Translations under genes and position numbers: made by a program | The notes under the pieces: generated by a model | What the model was told of the DNA's origin: nothing | Databases searched by the model: none | Seen by the model: only the letters and a program-made list of their open reading frames with translations | Source: Hemibagrus wyckioides | Lineage: Eukaryota > Chordata > Actinopteri > Siluriformes > Bagridae | Assembly (NCBI RefSeq): GCF_019097595.1 | Contig: NC_080718.1 | Coordinates: 12,556,657-12,620,656 of the forward strand | Direction of reading: 5' to 3' | Length of the DNA stretch: 64,000 nt | Shown here: positions 1 through 10,735 of the stretch, one piece after another | How the letters are laid out: every line of letters begins with the position of its first letter | Position numbering within the stretch: position 1 is the first letter of the stretch

Positions 1-1390
1 GCAGTAACCAATCCTGGTATTTCTCGCCAATTGTTTTAAAAATACTGACAATTCGGACTTCCTTTGGTGTGCTGCTTTTCACCTACTCGGTATAACAGGG
101 TAGTAGGGATATTCAGACGCTTATCTGATAGTGCCAAGTGGGCGGAGCTCAGTTTAAGATAATCTGGTAGATATGAGTGTACAAAATCAGGTAAATTTGC
201 GATGCTGCGTTTCAATACAATTTGAGAGAAGGTATAGATTTAGTTTACTTACATTTTTTGAACAATATAAATGTTATACCTAAAGTGGTAGTTAAAACAC
301 AAGAAAAACAAGGGTTTTGTTTTAATAAACATGCTGGCCTGACCTACAAGGTAAAGACTGCAATGCTAATCCTGAGCTCAACCTTTATCTTGTAATCAAT
401 GTCATGACCCTCATGTCTTCGCTAAGGTAAGCACAGCAGTAGTGCTCTCTATGAGGGTTAAGGACGATTGCTTCTTACTTCAGAGCTCAGGGTGCAGTCC
501 TGTGGATTCTTAAGAAAGTGCCAAGTGTTGAAGCACACACTGCATTCTTATTTTATTGATTAGCTATCATCTTTCAGCTATTTGTTGTAAAACTGAAGCG
601 CAGTCAGGGTATAATAACTGAACAAATTATAGATATAAATATCGTTCACAGATCCACCACTCATAATGTAAGTATTTGGCTAAAGATCCACATGTTCAAC
701 AGCCCAGAACAAGATGGTTCACAGACCTCATGAAAATAAACTCAAATGAAAAGCACACTGGCTCTCTGAACCACCAAATGATCCCATAAAACCTTTTAAA
801 CAAATTCACCGCTGAAATTGCCAGCCCTAAATCTGACATTTCAAATAGGATTTGGGGGGAAAAAGCATATTCCTTAACAATAGAAACCAGTGCATTCATT
901 GGAATATATTTCGAGTGAGTCAGCGATAGTTTGAGCTTGTTGGAGGTATTTGGAGGAATGAGTAATGCTGAAGAAAGGCACAGTTTAATGAGTTGGCTCA
1001 CCTTGAGATCACAGTGCAGTTCTCTAGCACCAGAGATATTCTGTTGCAGTGATTAGGATGGAATGCCTTTTGCTGACAGGTGTTTTAGGAGAATTTGTTG
1101 CGGAGTGTTTCGACAATGTAGCCTATACCTCATTCTTAAAAAATGCATTATGTTACGTTAAAATATGTCTTGCTGGTATATTATGAAAGGACAGCTGGTA
1201 TAAATAGAGTCAGAGGCCTAAATTGCACTGCCTTTCAAAGACAAAAAGACAACAGTTTTAAAAATGCTTGGAGACTATCATGCCAACTTTTTCATCAGTG
1301 AACAAGACTTCCACAGGAAGGAATTAGTGTTAAGTCTATAATGGACTCAGAAATTACACTGACCTATTAGTTGCTCAGGAGCTCTTGGTT
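1..1390. other. Gene-free unique sequence
   Basis: I see no recognisable gene, RNA or mobile element here. Open frames are short (the longest about 100 codons, minus strand, 696-1001) and lack any familiar motif. The sequence is AT-rich and non-repetitive within the window. Confidence 0.5.
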
Positions 1391-1391
1391 G

Positions 1392-1640
1392 CACAATTCA
1401 TTACATTATTTGCTGCCCAGTGTCACCCAAATGAGCCTGATTCCTCTCAAGGTTTCTTCCTCATATCATCTCAGGGAGTTTTTCTTTGCCTCCGATGCCT
1501 CAGGCTTGCTCATATGGGATAAATGTTAGGAATAAAAATTAATTTAATATTAGTATTTAAGTATTTATATTTCTCTAAAGCTGCTTTGAGACAGTGTCCA
1601 TTGTTTAAAGCGCTGTACAAATAAATGGAATCGAATGTAA
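1392..1640 (+). repeat. Family A interspersed repeat, near full length
   Basis: This is one of at least nine copies of an unnamed repeat shared within the window. In the sense direction it holds a block around CACCCAAATGAG, then CTCTCAAGGTTTCTTCCTCAT, GGGAGTTTTTCTTTGCCTCC, GGCTTGCTCAT and GGGATAAAT, an AT-rich spacer, and a 3' end AAAGCTGCTTTGAGACA followed by a TACAAATAAA tail and an A-rich end. The tail structure suggests a retroposed 3' end such as a LINE or SINE tail; that is inference. Copies on both strands rule out a simple tandem array. Confidence 0.7.
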
Positions 1641-1783
1641 TATATACTGGCATCCACAAGTTAACATAAGTCCACTCTTAACTAATGTCTTACAGGATCA
1701 TATAGTCTTAGGGATTTTTTCCTTACCACCATACATAAACATACATTTATACATTTAAAATCTATATCCCGAAATTATACATT

Positions 1784-1855
1784 TCTGTCAAGCTGCTTTG
1801 TGACAATATCTATGATTGAAAGTGTTATACAAATAAACTAGAAATGAATTGAATA
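1784..1855 (+). repeat. Family A tail fragment
   Basis: Only the 3' end of family A is present: CAAGCTGCTTTGTGACA, then a TACAAATAAA tail and a TGAATTGAATAA end. It lies about 150 bases beyond the 1392-1640 copy in the same orientation, so it may be an independent truncated copy or a partial duplication. Confidence 0.6.
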
Positions 1856-3440
1856 ACATCAGCAGCAGTGATTGGGAAAATAAATATGAATTTGAGTTTT
1901 GGGTATAATGAATGTGAAGGATGTAAATTAAATATTCTATCTTCCTTTTTTCCTTCCTGTCTTCCTTTTCTGGCTTAAACAAGGGGGTTTGGTATTTGGA
2001 GGAAACACAGCATGAAGATTGTGGGGCATTACATACTTAAAGCACTTCAGATTTAGAAATACAGCTATCAATCTGCCTGTAAGTGTGTATAATAACTTGG
2101 CTCATATTAATCATATTATGCCGCTGATGAGGCCTTGTGTTATAATGTATTGCTTAATCCTAACAGTTTCATTCTCACTCACTCACATCACTGATATCAG
2201 GCCATATCAACCTCATCCTGTTTTCTTTTCTTATCACTAAACTGACAACTTGTACTGATCTCAGAGTTTATTCCAAAGCAACTTTAACAACATAAAAAAG
2301 TTGTACTAAAAGATACGCTTCTGCAGATCTGTTCCATCCATGCATAAAGACCAGTGTGAAGACAACCAATCTGTGTGTATTCTCCTGTCCTTCTGCCCAG
2401 AAACTCTACAATAAAGGTAAACACTATATTAGTATGTCAAAACTTTTTTCGACCAAAATACCACATTTCTCATTTTCTCCACGCACCTGCACTACTTGTT
2501 CCACAATAGCTGTACTGTAAGTAGCACAACATTTAGCTGGAAAAATAAATAAATAAGGATAAACAGCAGCTTGCCCAACACGTTTTTTCCCTCATCCTCC
2601 GCAGTACATGCAGGAGTAATGAGGGGCTACCTGTAATTACATCCAGCTGCTGTCTTCCCTGACGAACGCTAATTGCCAGTAATGATTTTGGAGTGCAGTA
2701 AAAAAAAAAAAATGCAGACTGGGAACTGGAACAGTGGTGGGAGCCCTCTTACCACAGAGGGAACACCGTTAATCTCTGCCGCTGACTTATGAAGAAACCT
2801 GCACTCACCTGTTTGCCATTATTTCATGAGCTGATAACGAGTTTATTGGTGTCATAAGATTCAGGTGGAGTGTAAAGGTCTACACAGAATCTGGAGGCCT
2901 TCTGAGAGCTAGTGCATGATGGGAGAACGGGAACAGGGGATGACTTTAGCGACGGTTGAGGATACTAATGAGATACGTTGTAATTAAGCTGTAATTAATA
3001 AATTGTGGTGCTGCACCGGTGACATTTGGTGAGTCAAGCATATTATGCAGAGAGCTAAGCAGAGAAATAAAGAAAGGTTTCGAAAGTGATCTAGCAGAGA
3101 TGATATAAGAATTAGCTTTGAGGATCAAGCAGCGGATTACAATAAAATGAGGTCTTTATTTTAAATAAAGTGAGAGTGCAAAATGTTATTTTAGCTCCAC
3201 TGTTTATAAGCAGTTTAGGCATTTCAAATGACTGATAGGGTGTGTAAACCCAGGAGCTATAATGAAGATCTGATTACTACCTGTTACAGGCTGTTAGTAT
3301 AATTATCAGCTTTAGTTTTGCACAAATTGACATTTTCCATATTCCCAACACACCTGATTCAATGAATGAATGGAAAAAAAAGCTTAGGATCTCAATCAAG
3401 TATCAGTGGAATAGGGAAAACCTGAAACTATGCAAATACA
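1856..3440. other. Gene-free sequence with a possible conserved non-coding block
   Basis: No gene is recognisable. The part around 2590-2840 differs from its surroundings: higher GC, no repeat similarity, and regulatory-type motifs close together, including GTAATTAC and CAGCTG at 2632-2652 and CTAATTG at 2669. Such texture is common in conserved enhancers, but conservation cannot be judged from one sequence. Confidence 0.3.
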
Positions 3441-3875
3441 GTGGGTTCCCCACAAGCAAATACAGAGTCTGTATCTGAAACTAGCCCTCTATGCAGCTTT
3501 ATATCGTCGCTTTATGTCCCTGAGTCTTCAGCTGCCCCATGGAACAAGATATCCAGCGCAAGAAAACCGGCTTTCATCTTTATCTTCGGTCTTATTGATT
3601 TTTCTCTTCAGATCCTTGGCTCTCAGGAAGATAACTCCCCAGTTCAAGAGCAAGCAAACACATCGATACTGTTGAAAACAGTGAACAGCGGCCTGGCTGA
3701 AAACTTTTTTACGACAGCCTCTGTATCTTGGCTTTCTGAGAATCGTTCCGCAATTAAGAGGCATCATTACGGCCATGCCTTCGCCTTAGAGACCATTCAC
3801 TGGGTAAGGCCTAAACTCGTTAACATGTTTCAAGTTAATGAGGGCGGTTCAATGCGCAGCTCCGGATCACACTAG
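3441..3875 (+). other. Unassigned 144-codon open frame
   Basis: This is the longest plus-strand frame that is neither a transposase nor a simple repeat. It runs from ATG to stop but matches no family I recognise, shows no signal peptide, and has one weakly hydrophobic stretch near residues 46-58. A second frame (3430-3675) is also open over part of it. No convincing promoter or splice signals were seen. A chance frame is the simplest reading. Confidence 0.12.
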
Positions 3876-4590
3876 GTTATCTATCACACCTTCACTCATT
3901 ATCATCGTTAACATAAAGTTCCCGAAGACCAAATTGCAACGAAGCGCTTAACTATAATTGTCGCCAAATATTGTGCTAGTATCCTCATACTGCTTCCCAC
4001 TGTGTCGGATGCAGACCGTGGGAAGCATGATTAAACAGTAACACTGAGCAAAGTCAAGCAAATAGCAAAGTGTTTGATGGACATGTAATAAAACAACATA
4101 TCCGTCCAAAATTAAGTCATTGTCATCCATCTATCCATACACACCCTCCTTACAATATTCATTTTGTTGAAGCTGCTTCATGTGTGTGTGTGTGTTAACC
4201 TTTGAACAGCAGAAGCTGTGGGTAGTTAACTGAATAAAATCCTGTAAAACTGGCTTATCTTATCTGCTTAGCTATGCATTTCAAAGGTTCACATGTTTAT
4301 TATTGTGTGTACAGAGAGCGGTAAATTCTTAAGGCCGTGTGTTTATGGTGGGATAATTGCTGTGGCACCACCCTGCTGATATTTTTACTTCGAGATTATG
4401 TTTATACTGCTGGGAAGAAATGCTGGAGGTAATCATACCTTGACTTGCTTAAATTTGTTGCTGGTTATTTTTAAGGGATTATGCGTCAACCTATCACATA
4501 CATAGAGTCGTCATATGTGTGTGTGTGTGGGGGGGGTCTTATCTGCTTTCCCTGCAGCTTATCAAATATAAAGTAATATAAATTGCTTAT
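3876..4590. other. Gene-free AT-rich sequence
   Basis: Nothing recognisable beyond short TG runs at 4183-4196 and 4516-4528, the latter followed by a run of G. Confidence 0.5.
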
Positions 4591-4595
4591 GAAAG

Positions 4596-4597
4596 GC

Positions 4598-4630
<33 letters not shown>
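4596..4630. repeat. (AAT)n microsatellite
   Basis: About eleven uninterrupted AAT units between unique sequence. Confidence 0.95.
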
Positions 4631-4631
<1 letters not shown>

Positions 4632-4911
4632 CATTTTGAATTTGTGGCCAAAGATTTATGGAAGGGTAGTTTTAAGTGTCTTTGGTTTTCCAGTTGCTGG
4701 AGTACTTTGTTTAAATACTGTAATCTGATTGGTGTAAAGATGTGCAGATATGCTGTACAATTTGTTTAGATGGAAATATGTTTTTATATTTATATTATAT
4801 TTTATTTAAACCAAAGATAAATGCACCAATTCTGTCTTGTGCTTATTTGTTAAAGACATTTCTACATGCAGTATAGCTGTCCAGTCACATTTAATGTCAT
4901 TTTATACAATG

Positions 4912-4913
<2 letters not shown>

Positions 4914-4983
<70 letters not shown>
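4914..4983. repeat. (AT)n microsatellite
   Basis: About 35 consecutive AT dinucleotides without interruption. Such a tract can extrude a cruciform. It lies just upstream of the Tc1-like relic, roughly where that relic's missing left terminal repeat would be expected. Confidence 0.97.
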
Positions 4984-4989
<6 letters not shown>

Positions 4990-5129
4990 GTACAACATTT
5001 CCCACCCTCAGTGTAAAATTATATTATATAAAATATTAGTGAAAAACACTCAAAAATGTTTTAGAGAAAAAAATATAATATAAAATATAAATATATAGAA
5101 AAAATAAAATATATAAATAAATAAAGGTT

Positions 5130-5629
5130 TTCGTAATCTGGTTGCATAAGTGTGCACACCCTTTTATGATTGGGGGTGTGGCTGTGTTCTGAATGAACCA
5201 ACCACATTCAATCTTATGTTTAAAAATAATTATTATACAGCAGACATCAATGAAATGATTCTGATTAAGTCCAAATAAAGATTAGCTCTTTCTGTAGGAT
5301 TTCCTTCACATCTTCTTGGTTATGTTTGACTGCTGAAGCTATGGTCCATAAACATGCATGATATCTCACTTGTTGAAAGATTATTGATCAGGAGATTAGT
5401 ATAATAGAATTTTCAAAACATTAGGTGTACCATGGAAAACAGTAAAAGCCATCATCAACAAATAGAGAAAATGGAGCGACACAGTGAACAGGACGTCCCT
5501 TCAAAATTTATAAGAGGAGAAGATAAAAGCATACCAAGAAGGCTGCCAAAAAAAAGCCCTGACATGATTTAACATTTTTTTACATCATAAAAACCTGCCA
5601 TGGGAGTGTAGACTTTTTCATCCACTGTG
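5130..5629 (+). mobile_element. Tc1-like relic, internally deleted and lacking its left terminal repeat
   Basis: The start GGTTGCATAAGTGTGCACAC, the region leading to ATGGTCCATAAAC at 5340 and the stretch ending near GGACGTCCCTTCAAAAT at 5490-5507 match the 5' half of a Tc1 family common in teleosts. The sequence then jumps at about 5570 to the far terminal repeat (TTTTTTACATCATAAAAACC, then GACTTTTTCATCCACTGT). The transposase has stops soon after its start codon and lacks the whole catalytic region. No left terminal repeat is seen. The family call is from memory of fish Tc1 sequences; the deletion structure follows from it. Confidence 0.75.
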
Positions 5630-6137
5630 AATCATCATTTATGTTAAAATGTTTTGTATTACATGTTTGGGGAAACATTTTATACATCATTGTGCAACCT
5701 ATGGCATCATATTAGCTTGGTTACACAGTAACTCTGATGGCTTTCAAGTGACACCCAACAGAAAACCTTTTACACTGTTATCCAGAGAATCCTGTTATCA
5801 AGACAAACATTTTCCATGTTTTCATTATGTGAGGGATTGAATTACTCTCTCTCTCTCTGGTCAATCAGAACAGTACTAGGCAATTGTAGGCATCTGTGAG
5901 CTAATATATTTGGAATATGAAAGCTAGTGCTTTTCTCCATGTGTGTTCAGCTGCCCAGTGAAGTAGGACAAGATTCACGTGTGTCAGAGGAAGCACATAG
6001 CTAGCTTTCATTTTTAGTTGGTAGGTACTGTGTAAAATGGGAGCTAGTGGATAGGAATTGGAATATGGGTTAAAAAAGGGATCTTTGCAAAGTGAAACAA
6101 CTATCTGAACATGTTACATGTAGAACCCTTGGTTTCA
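5630..6137. other. Gene-free sequence
   Basis: AT-rich unique sequence with a short (CT)n run near 5847-5858. No gene or repeat recognised. Confidence 0.45.
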
Positions 6138-6209
6138 GGAGATGTAGCTCAGTAGTAGAGTGCAGGCTTTGCATGTATGAAGTCCTGGGCTTAAACTCCA
6201 GCATCTCCA
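6138..6209 (+). tRNA. tRNA-Ala(UGC)-like sequence, probably a pseudogene or SINE head
   Basis: The 72 bases fold as a tRNA. A seven-pair acceptor stem (GGAGATG with CATCTCC) is perfect, the D-arm is GCTC/GAGT, and the anticodon loop is TTTGCAT (anticodon TGC, alanine). The anticodon stem (CAGGC/GTATG) has a G-A mismatch and a wobble pair. The T-arm is CTGGG/TCCAG with the loop CTTAAAC instead of TTCAAAT, so the internal B-box promoter is degraded. No CCA is encoded. No run of four or more T follows closely, as a Pol III terminator would require. A dead tRNA copy or tRNA-derived repeat is likelier than a working gene. Confidence 0.6.
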
Positions 6210-6244
6210 AGTGATGCCTTAATAGTTATGCACAAAAAACTACA

Positions 6245-6306
6245 CTAGGTTACATATGTAACCTGGTTCCCTGAAAAGGAAACGAGTTCCCTTGAAAGGG
6301 AACTGC
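6245..6306. repeat. Perfect 16-bp palindrome and adjoining hairpin
   Basis: GGTTACATATGTAACC at 6248-6263 is a perfect palindrome. Directly after it, GTTCCCTGAAAAGGAAAC and GTTCCCTTGAAAGGGAAC form two consecutive small hairpins. The arrangement resembles the body of a fish tRNA-derived repeat and lies about 35 bases after the tRNA-like sequence, so both may belong to one degenerate SINE. Confidence 0.55.
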
Positions 6307-6643
6307 ACACATTTGCACCTTATTCATAAACAGCAATACTATATTCATATCAGTCAGATCACCATATTCTTATTCATATCATCAGTCACTGTACTGTATT
6401 TATATGCTATTAAATATTTTTCTATATTTTGTCTATATTTTTCTTGTATAGCTAATCCCTTTTTAATTGTACAATTAATTACATTTTTATTTTCATTCTA
6501 TTTTATTTTGCTTTACTAAGCCATTCTTTTATATTTTTTGATTATTTTAATATTTATAAAACACAAAGAAATTGTAAAAAGGTTTTTCACTGTAAAAAGT
6601 ATTTCATGTCTTACTGTTTAGGATTGTGTATGTGAAAAACTTA
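6307..6643. other. Gene-free, very AT-rich spacer
   Basis: Strongly AT-rich with many T runs. No gene or repeat recognised. Confidence 0.5.
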
Positions 6644-6999
6644 GGCTTAGTGGTTAGCACGTTCACCTCACCCCTCCAGGGTCCTGGGTTTGAGTCTCAC
6701 TCCCGCTCACTGTGTGTGTGGAGTTTGCATGTTCTCCCCGTTCTTGGTGGGTTTCCTCTGGGTGCTCCGGTTTCCTCCCACAGTCCAAAGACATGCTTCT
6801 AGGCTGATTGGAGTCTCTAAATTGCCCATTGTGTGTGATTGCGTGAATGATTGAGTGAGTGTGTGTGCCCTGCGATGGGTTGACACTCCATCCAGGGTGT
6901 ATCCTGCATTGATGCCTGATGACACCTGAGATTGGCACAGGCTCCCCATGACCTGAGAATAGATCGGATAAGTGGTACAGACAATGAAATGAAATGAAA
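6644..6999 (+). mobile_element. V-SINE (Mermaid/DANA-type), near full length
   Basis: A tRNA-like head (GTGGTTAGCAC to GGGTTTGAGTCTC) is followed by the conserved V-SINE central domain, recognisable from GAGTTTGCATGTTCTCCCC, GGTTTCCTCCCACAGTCCAA and AGACATGC. The LINE-like 3' part follows with GCCCTGCGATGGGTTGACAC, CATCCAGGGTGTATCCTGC and GGCACAGGCTCCCCATGACC. It ends in a short ATGAA repeat. This is the best preserved of about ten V-SINE copies in the window and the reference for calling the others. Confidence 0.92.
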
Positions 7000-7314
7000 A
7001 ATTTTTGAAGGTCACTACTGCTAGAACTATTCCAGGCACATAACACTGGACAGAGCCTCCTTGACAGACCCAAGCCCTTGCAGTTGGGTTTGTAAAATCT
7101 GGAGTCTGTGGCTGGGTATAGAGATGTCTGAATGACCTTCTCAGGTGACTCAGGTCTCTCAGCAGAGAAAAAAATGCATGAATGAATGGTTAATAGGCAA
7201 AGCAATACCATATGGCAGAAATACATCTTAATCATAGCAAAAATGATACCTAATAATAGTGACCAGAAGAAAATGATCCTGTGGGAATACGACTTTGAAA
7301 TTCTGCATTCATAA
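7000..7314. other. Gene-free unique sequence
   Basis: No recognisable content. A long minus-strand open frame crosses it, but that frame runs on through the antisense of the V-SINE and is not supported as a gene. Confidence 0.4.
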
Positions 7315-7505
7315 CAACAAAGCGGTGTCTCGCCTGGAAGTCCTCTGCTGTCCGATGAGCATGTACAACCTGCCCCTTCAGGAATACTGGAAGATTTTAG
7401 GCCTGAATTTTCTATCCCAAACAAATCCCAACAAGCAGCGCAGATCAGATACAGAAGGTGGATGCTGAGTCTGGGTCTTTATCTTGAAGTTGGCCCAGAC
7501 GTAGA
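7315..7505 (+). other. Possible isolated coding exon (weak)
   Basis: A 64-codon open frame begins after a stop at 7312 and ends at a GTAAGT splice-donor-like site at 7506-7511, phase 2. Its residue mix is ordinary for protein (a Ser/Pro/Gly-rich start, then an Arg/Tyr/Trp patch), but I recognise no family. The local GC content is slightly higher than its flanks. No strong acceptor with a pyrimidine tract is visible upstream. Chance is a serious alternative. Confidence 0.15.
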
Positions 7506-7509
7506 GTAA

Positions 7510-9571
7510 GTATGCTGAAAATGTATGTAATGCAGAAAATTTGGAAACAACAAAACAAAAATCATGACATCCAACTCTCTATGAAAAACACACAATCACT
7601 ACTGCCCACGTCTTGCTAACCATTCTCTCCTCCTTCAGCAGCGTGCTTGTGTTTCATCCACGCATCCAAAAAGCATGCAAACAAGTCTAAACTGAAAAGC
7701 TCTTCCTTTTCAATCTCCATTCTGGCAAATGAAAAGAGCACTTACTTATCTGAAGAAAGCCTGGGTTGTGGATCAGTCGCTCCTTGTTGAGGAACTCTCC
7801 GGGTTAAAGATCTTGTGTTCTTTATCTGTTCTGAATTGTAGTGCAAACAAGAAGAATACAGAGTACAAGAAAAAAAAGAATTTAAAATATGAGTCAAAGG
7901 GCAACTTTTGGGATTTTTACTTTGTCTTTCTCACTCTTTATTTCTCTCCTCTGATGAAAGATGTCAAGTTCTTTCTTCCTGTGCTTGAGCTTGCTTTGGA
8001 GAAACCAAATGAAATAGCAACTGATGGACAAATATGGCACTCAGAAAATGACATTCATACAGGGGGCAAGCACAGAGGAGAAAGAAAGTACAAGAAAGTA
8101 AAATAAAATGGGATAATTGAAATGGAAAGTTCTGGGAGGGGAAGAAAATTGAGATGTTGTTGCTGAGTCGTGCCTGTCATCACCCGAGTACAGAGCAAAA
8201 GCAATTAAAGAAACAGGATGTCAGTGGGGAATTATTGCCACAATCCGAGTGAGGCAGAAGGACTCCCGACCAGGGGGCCACGGCTATTAGTGGGGGTGCA
8301 GGGTAATTGGAGTGACAGACTGAAATCATTAACACATTGCTTAAATTCAGTTGTGAGCTTAATGAGAAGACCTGCCTTTTCATTTTCTCAGCAAGTCAAT
8401 GTCATTTGCTTTAGTTATAAGGGCGAGAATAGGTCTTGCTTTTATTATATGGATCCATTAACAAGAGTTGAAGATATTTATGTGTATTGGAGATTAAATA
8501 CATTGTAAACAAATATGCTTCTAACTACTGTAGGGACATTGGGACACATATATCGAGCTGGATATGAATTAATTTATTTGTAAATTGTAAACAAGACATT
8601 TTGCTGTTTCCTGTTTGGTAAAATGTTCATTTGAGATCTCTTGTGTACTTTTAAGTGTGAGGAGACTCGGTACTCTGAACATTGATTGCTCAGATTCAAA
8701 AATCATATAATTAGCAGAGAGTTTTGGAATATTGAATAATTTATTGTATGCACAAATCTACTGTTATGTTACCTAGTCGTTTTGTATTAATTGCATTAAA
8801 TAAAGGAATATGAAATATATTCATAGTTTAGGAATGCAAGAACACAAATACATAAAGAGATCCTCAACTTCTTCTGCTGTTAGATGATTCCACTCTCCAG
8901 CTGAACGCTCATCAACAAAGGACCTTATTGGCAGCAGGTAGACTATTTTAAAGTTATGGATAGAGCCATCCACTCTTGCAACTTTTACTTGGCTATCATA
9001 GTTTAGAGACATTGTTTTGCTAGACGGCACCACTGCCAGGCTCAACAGTGCAAAGGACAACGCGATTCAGAGCTGGTCAAATATTGCTGTGATGTTCCTA
9101 GACAGGATAAAATGATCCTTACTATGCTTCATTATTTTTTCTTCTCCCTTTCCTTTATTCAATTGAACAGCTTCATGGCATCTATTTTTATATAGTTCAC
9201 TGGACCATGATATATGTTTCTGATGTGAACTAAACCTGAATAAATATAAAAAATCTTGAACACAAAAAAAGAAGAAGTGGTGGCTTGTCAGAGTAACTAT
9301 TGGAAGATTACGAGGGAAGAGATATTTTAAAACTGGTATTATTTTATTTAGAGGATGAAAGCTGGCTTTCAATCTCTTGACTTAATGCAAGACATGTTAG
9401 AAGCACCATCCTTTACAGGTCCAGGTTTGGTCAGTGCTTACATTTCTTGACACTGGCATGTTGCAAAGAGAGATAAGCCACCAAATATATCTCAAACTAC
9501 TAAGAGCTCTATACACCCTAGTGTGCTGCGTGCCATCGCCAGATTTCTTCCCAAATTCTGTCCAGGTTTCC
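7510..9571. other. Gene-free sequence with a possible conserved block
   Basis: No gene seen. The part around 8210-8390 is more GC-balanced and free of repeats, with GGGTAATTGGAGTGACAG and nearby AT-rich homeodomain-type cores, so it could be regulatory. The rest is AT-rich unique sequence. Confidence 0.3.
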
Positions 9572-9765
9572 TACACTCTTAGCTTAAAATTGCTTTGTAT
9601 ATGGAGTTCCATGACATTTCTTTGTATAGAACCATTTTGAAGGGTTTGCTGAAAATAACCAAGTAGGGTCTGTTGAATCCAAGTTAGATGGTTCTTTTCA
9701 GAATTATTTATATAATAAAATATTTATTAAAATAGTAACTTTAAAAATTTTCTATGTTTCTATAC

Positions 9766-9842
9766 TTCTGTAAAGCTGCTATGAGACAATGTCATTGTCA
9801 AAAGCACTACACAAATAAAGTGAACTAAAATTGAATTGGAAT
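9766..9842 (+). repeat. Family A tail fragment, nested
   Basis: GTAAAGCTGCTATGAGACAA, then an ACAAATAAA tail and a TTGAATTGGAATT end. It matches the last 75 bases of the other family A copies and lies inside the TACACTCT element. Confidence 0.7.
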
Positions 9843-9855
9843 TTAAGGGTTCTTT

Positions 9856-9869
9856 GTTATTATTATTAT

Positions 9870-9912
<43 letters not shown>

Positions 9913-9920
9913 TGTAGTAT
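9856..9920. repeat. Compound (TTA)n(AGT)n microsatellite
   Basis: About five TTA units switch to about sixteen AGT units, with one G-to-T interruption near 9913. It follows the family A tail, as retroposon tails often seed microsatellites. Confidence 0.93.
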
Positions 9921-10735
9921 ATACAAATTTAGAAAAGAAAATACAGCAAAAACATACAGAGTATAAATGAATTTCAACAAAAACAACATTGCATTATGAG
10001 AAAATATACAGAGCTAATACTGATAACAGAAATTATTGAAGTGTTTCTATCCTTTCTCATATCATCAGTTTTAATTATTTCACACATTTAATAAACTATT
10101 TGATAATTATATATATATAATTACAAATTCTTTGAATTTTTAGAAACATTTTAATATATAAGTATCACTGCTCTCCAAGGATTTTAAATAGAACCATTTG
10201 TTTTGGGAAAAAGGTTCTGTTGGCCAAATACAGAACCCCAGGTTTCTATAAAGAACCCCAAGGAACCTTGTTTTTTGAGAGTGTATTGATGCCATCCTCA
10301 TTTCCAAGCCTGTGTCAGAGAGTACAGCATAGAGATGAAATGTGAAGAGAGACTTCTGACTGGCATTCACAAAAACACTTAAAATAATTAAACCCAGTAT
10401 TTTCCCAGTGTGAAGTGTGTGGTGTCCATGATCACGTGGGTAGAATTCTTTTCTCTATGTTTTCATGTCAGACCATTTTCTTTCACCTCACTTCTATTCA
10501 CACCTAATTGACCTTTTCCGTTATCCCTCTCCAGATTTTGTCATTTTCAGGTGCTCATACACTGCTAAATAATGCTTTTATTTGGGATAGACATACAAAA
10601 TACATTCTACCTCTGCGAGAAATTCCATTTCTTTCATTGTTTTATCCTTAACTTGGGGAACATGGGGTCTTAATAAAAAAGAAATACTGAAAGATACTGA
10701 AAGAAATCACTTTACAATAAGAGTATCATGATTAA

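Larger units (their letters stand above)
9572..10285. mobile_element. Probable non-autonomous DNA element with TACACTCT ends and a nested repeat
   Basis: The left end TACACTCTTA and right end GAGAGTGTA are inverted matches. Inside, repeated AGAACC/GGTTCT motifs sit near both ends (around 9628 and 9690, and again at 10191-10274), a pattern known from short fish DNA elements of this kind. The interior is occupied by a family A tail (9766-9842) and a TTA/AGT trinucleotide array, so it appears to be a nested composite. No transposase is encoded. Target duplications were not established. Confidence 0.45.

Noticed and set aside
6663..7424. 253-codon minus-strand frame, the longest in the window
   Set aside because: Its last 110 or so codons are the antisense of a V-SINE, and the rest matches no family. 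The overlap explains most of the length.
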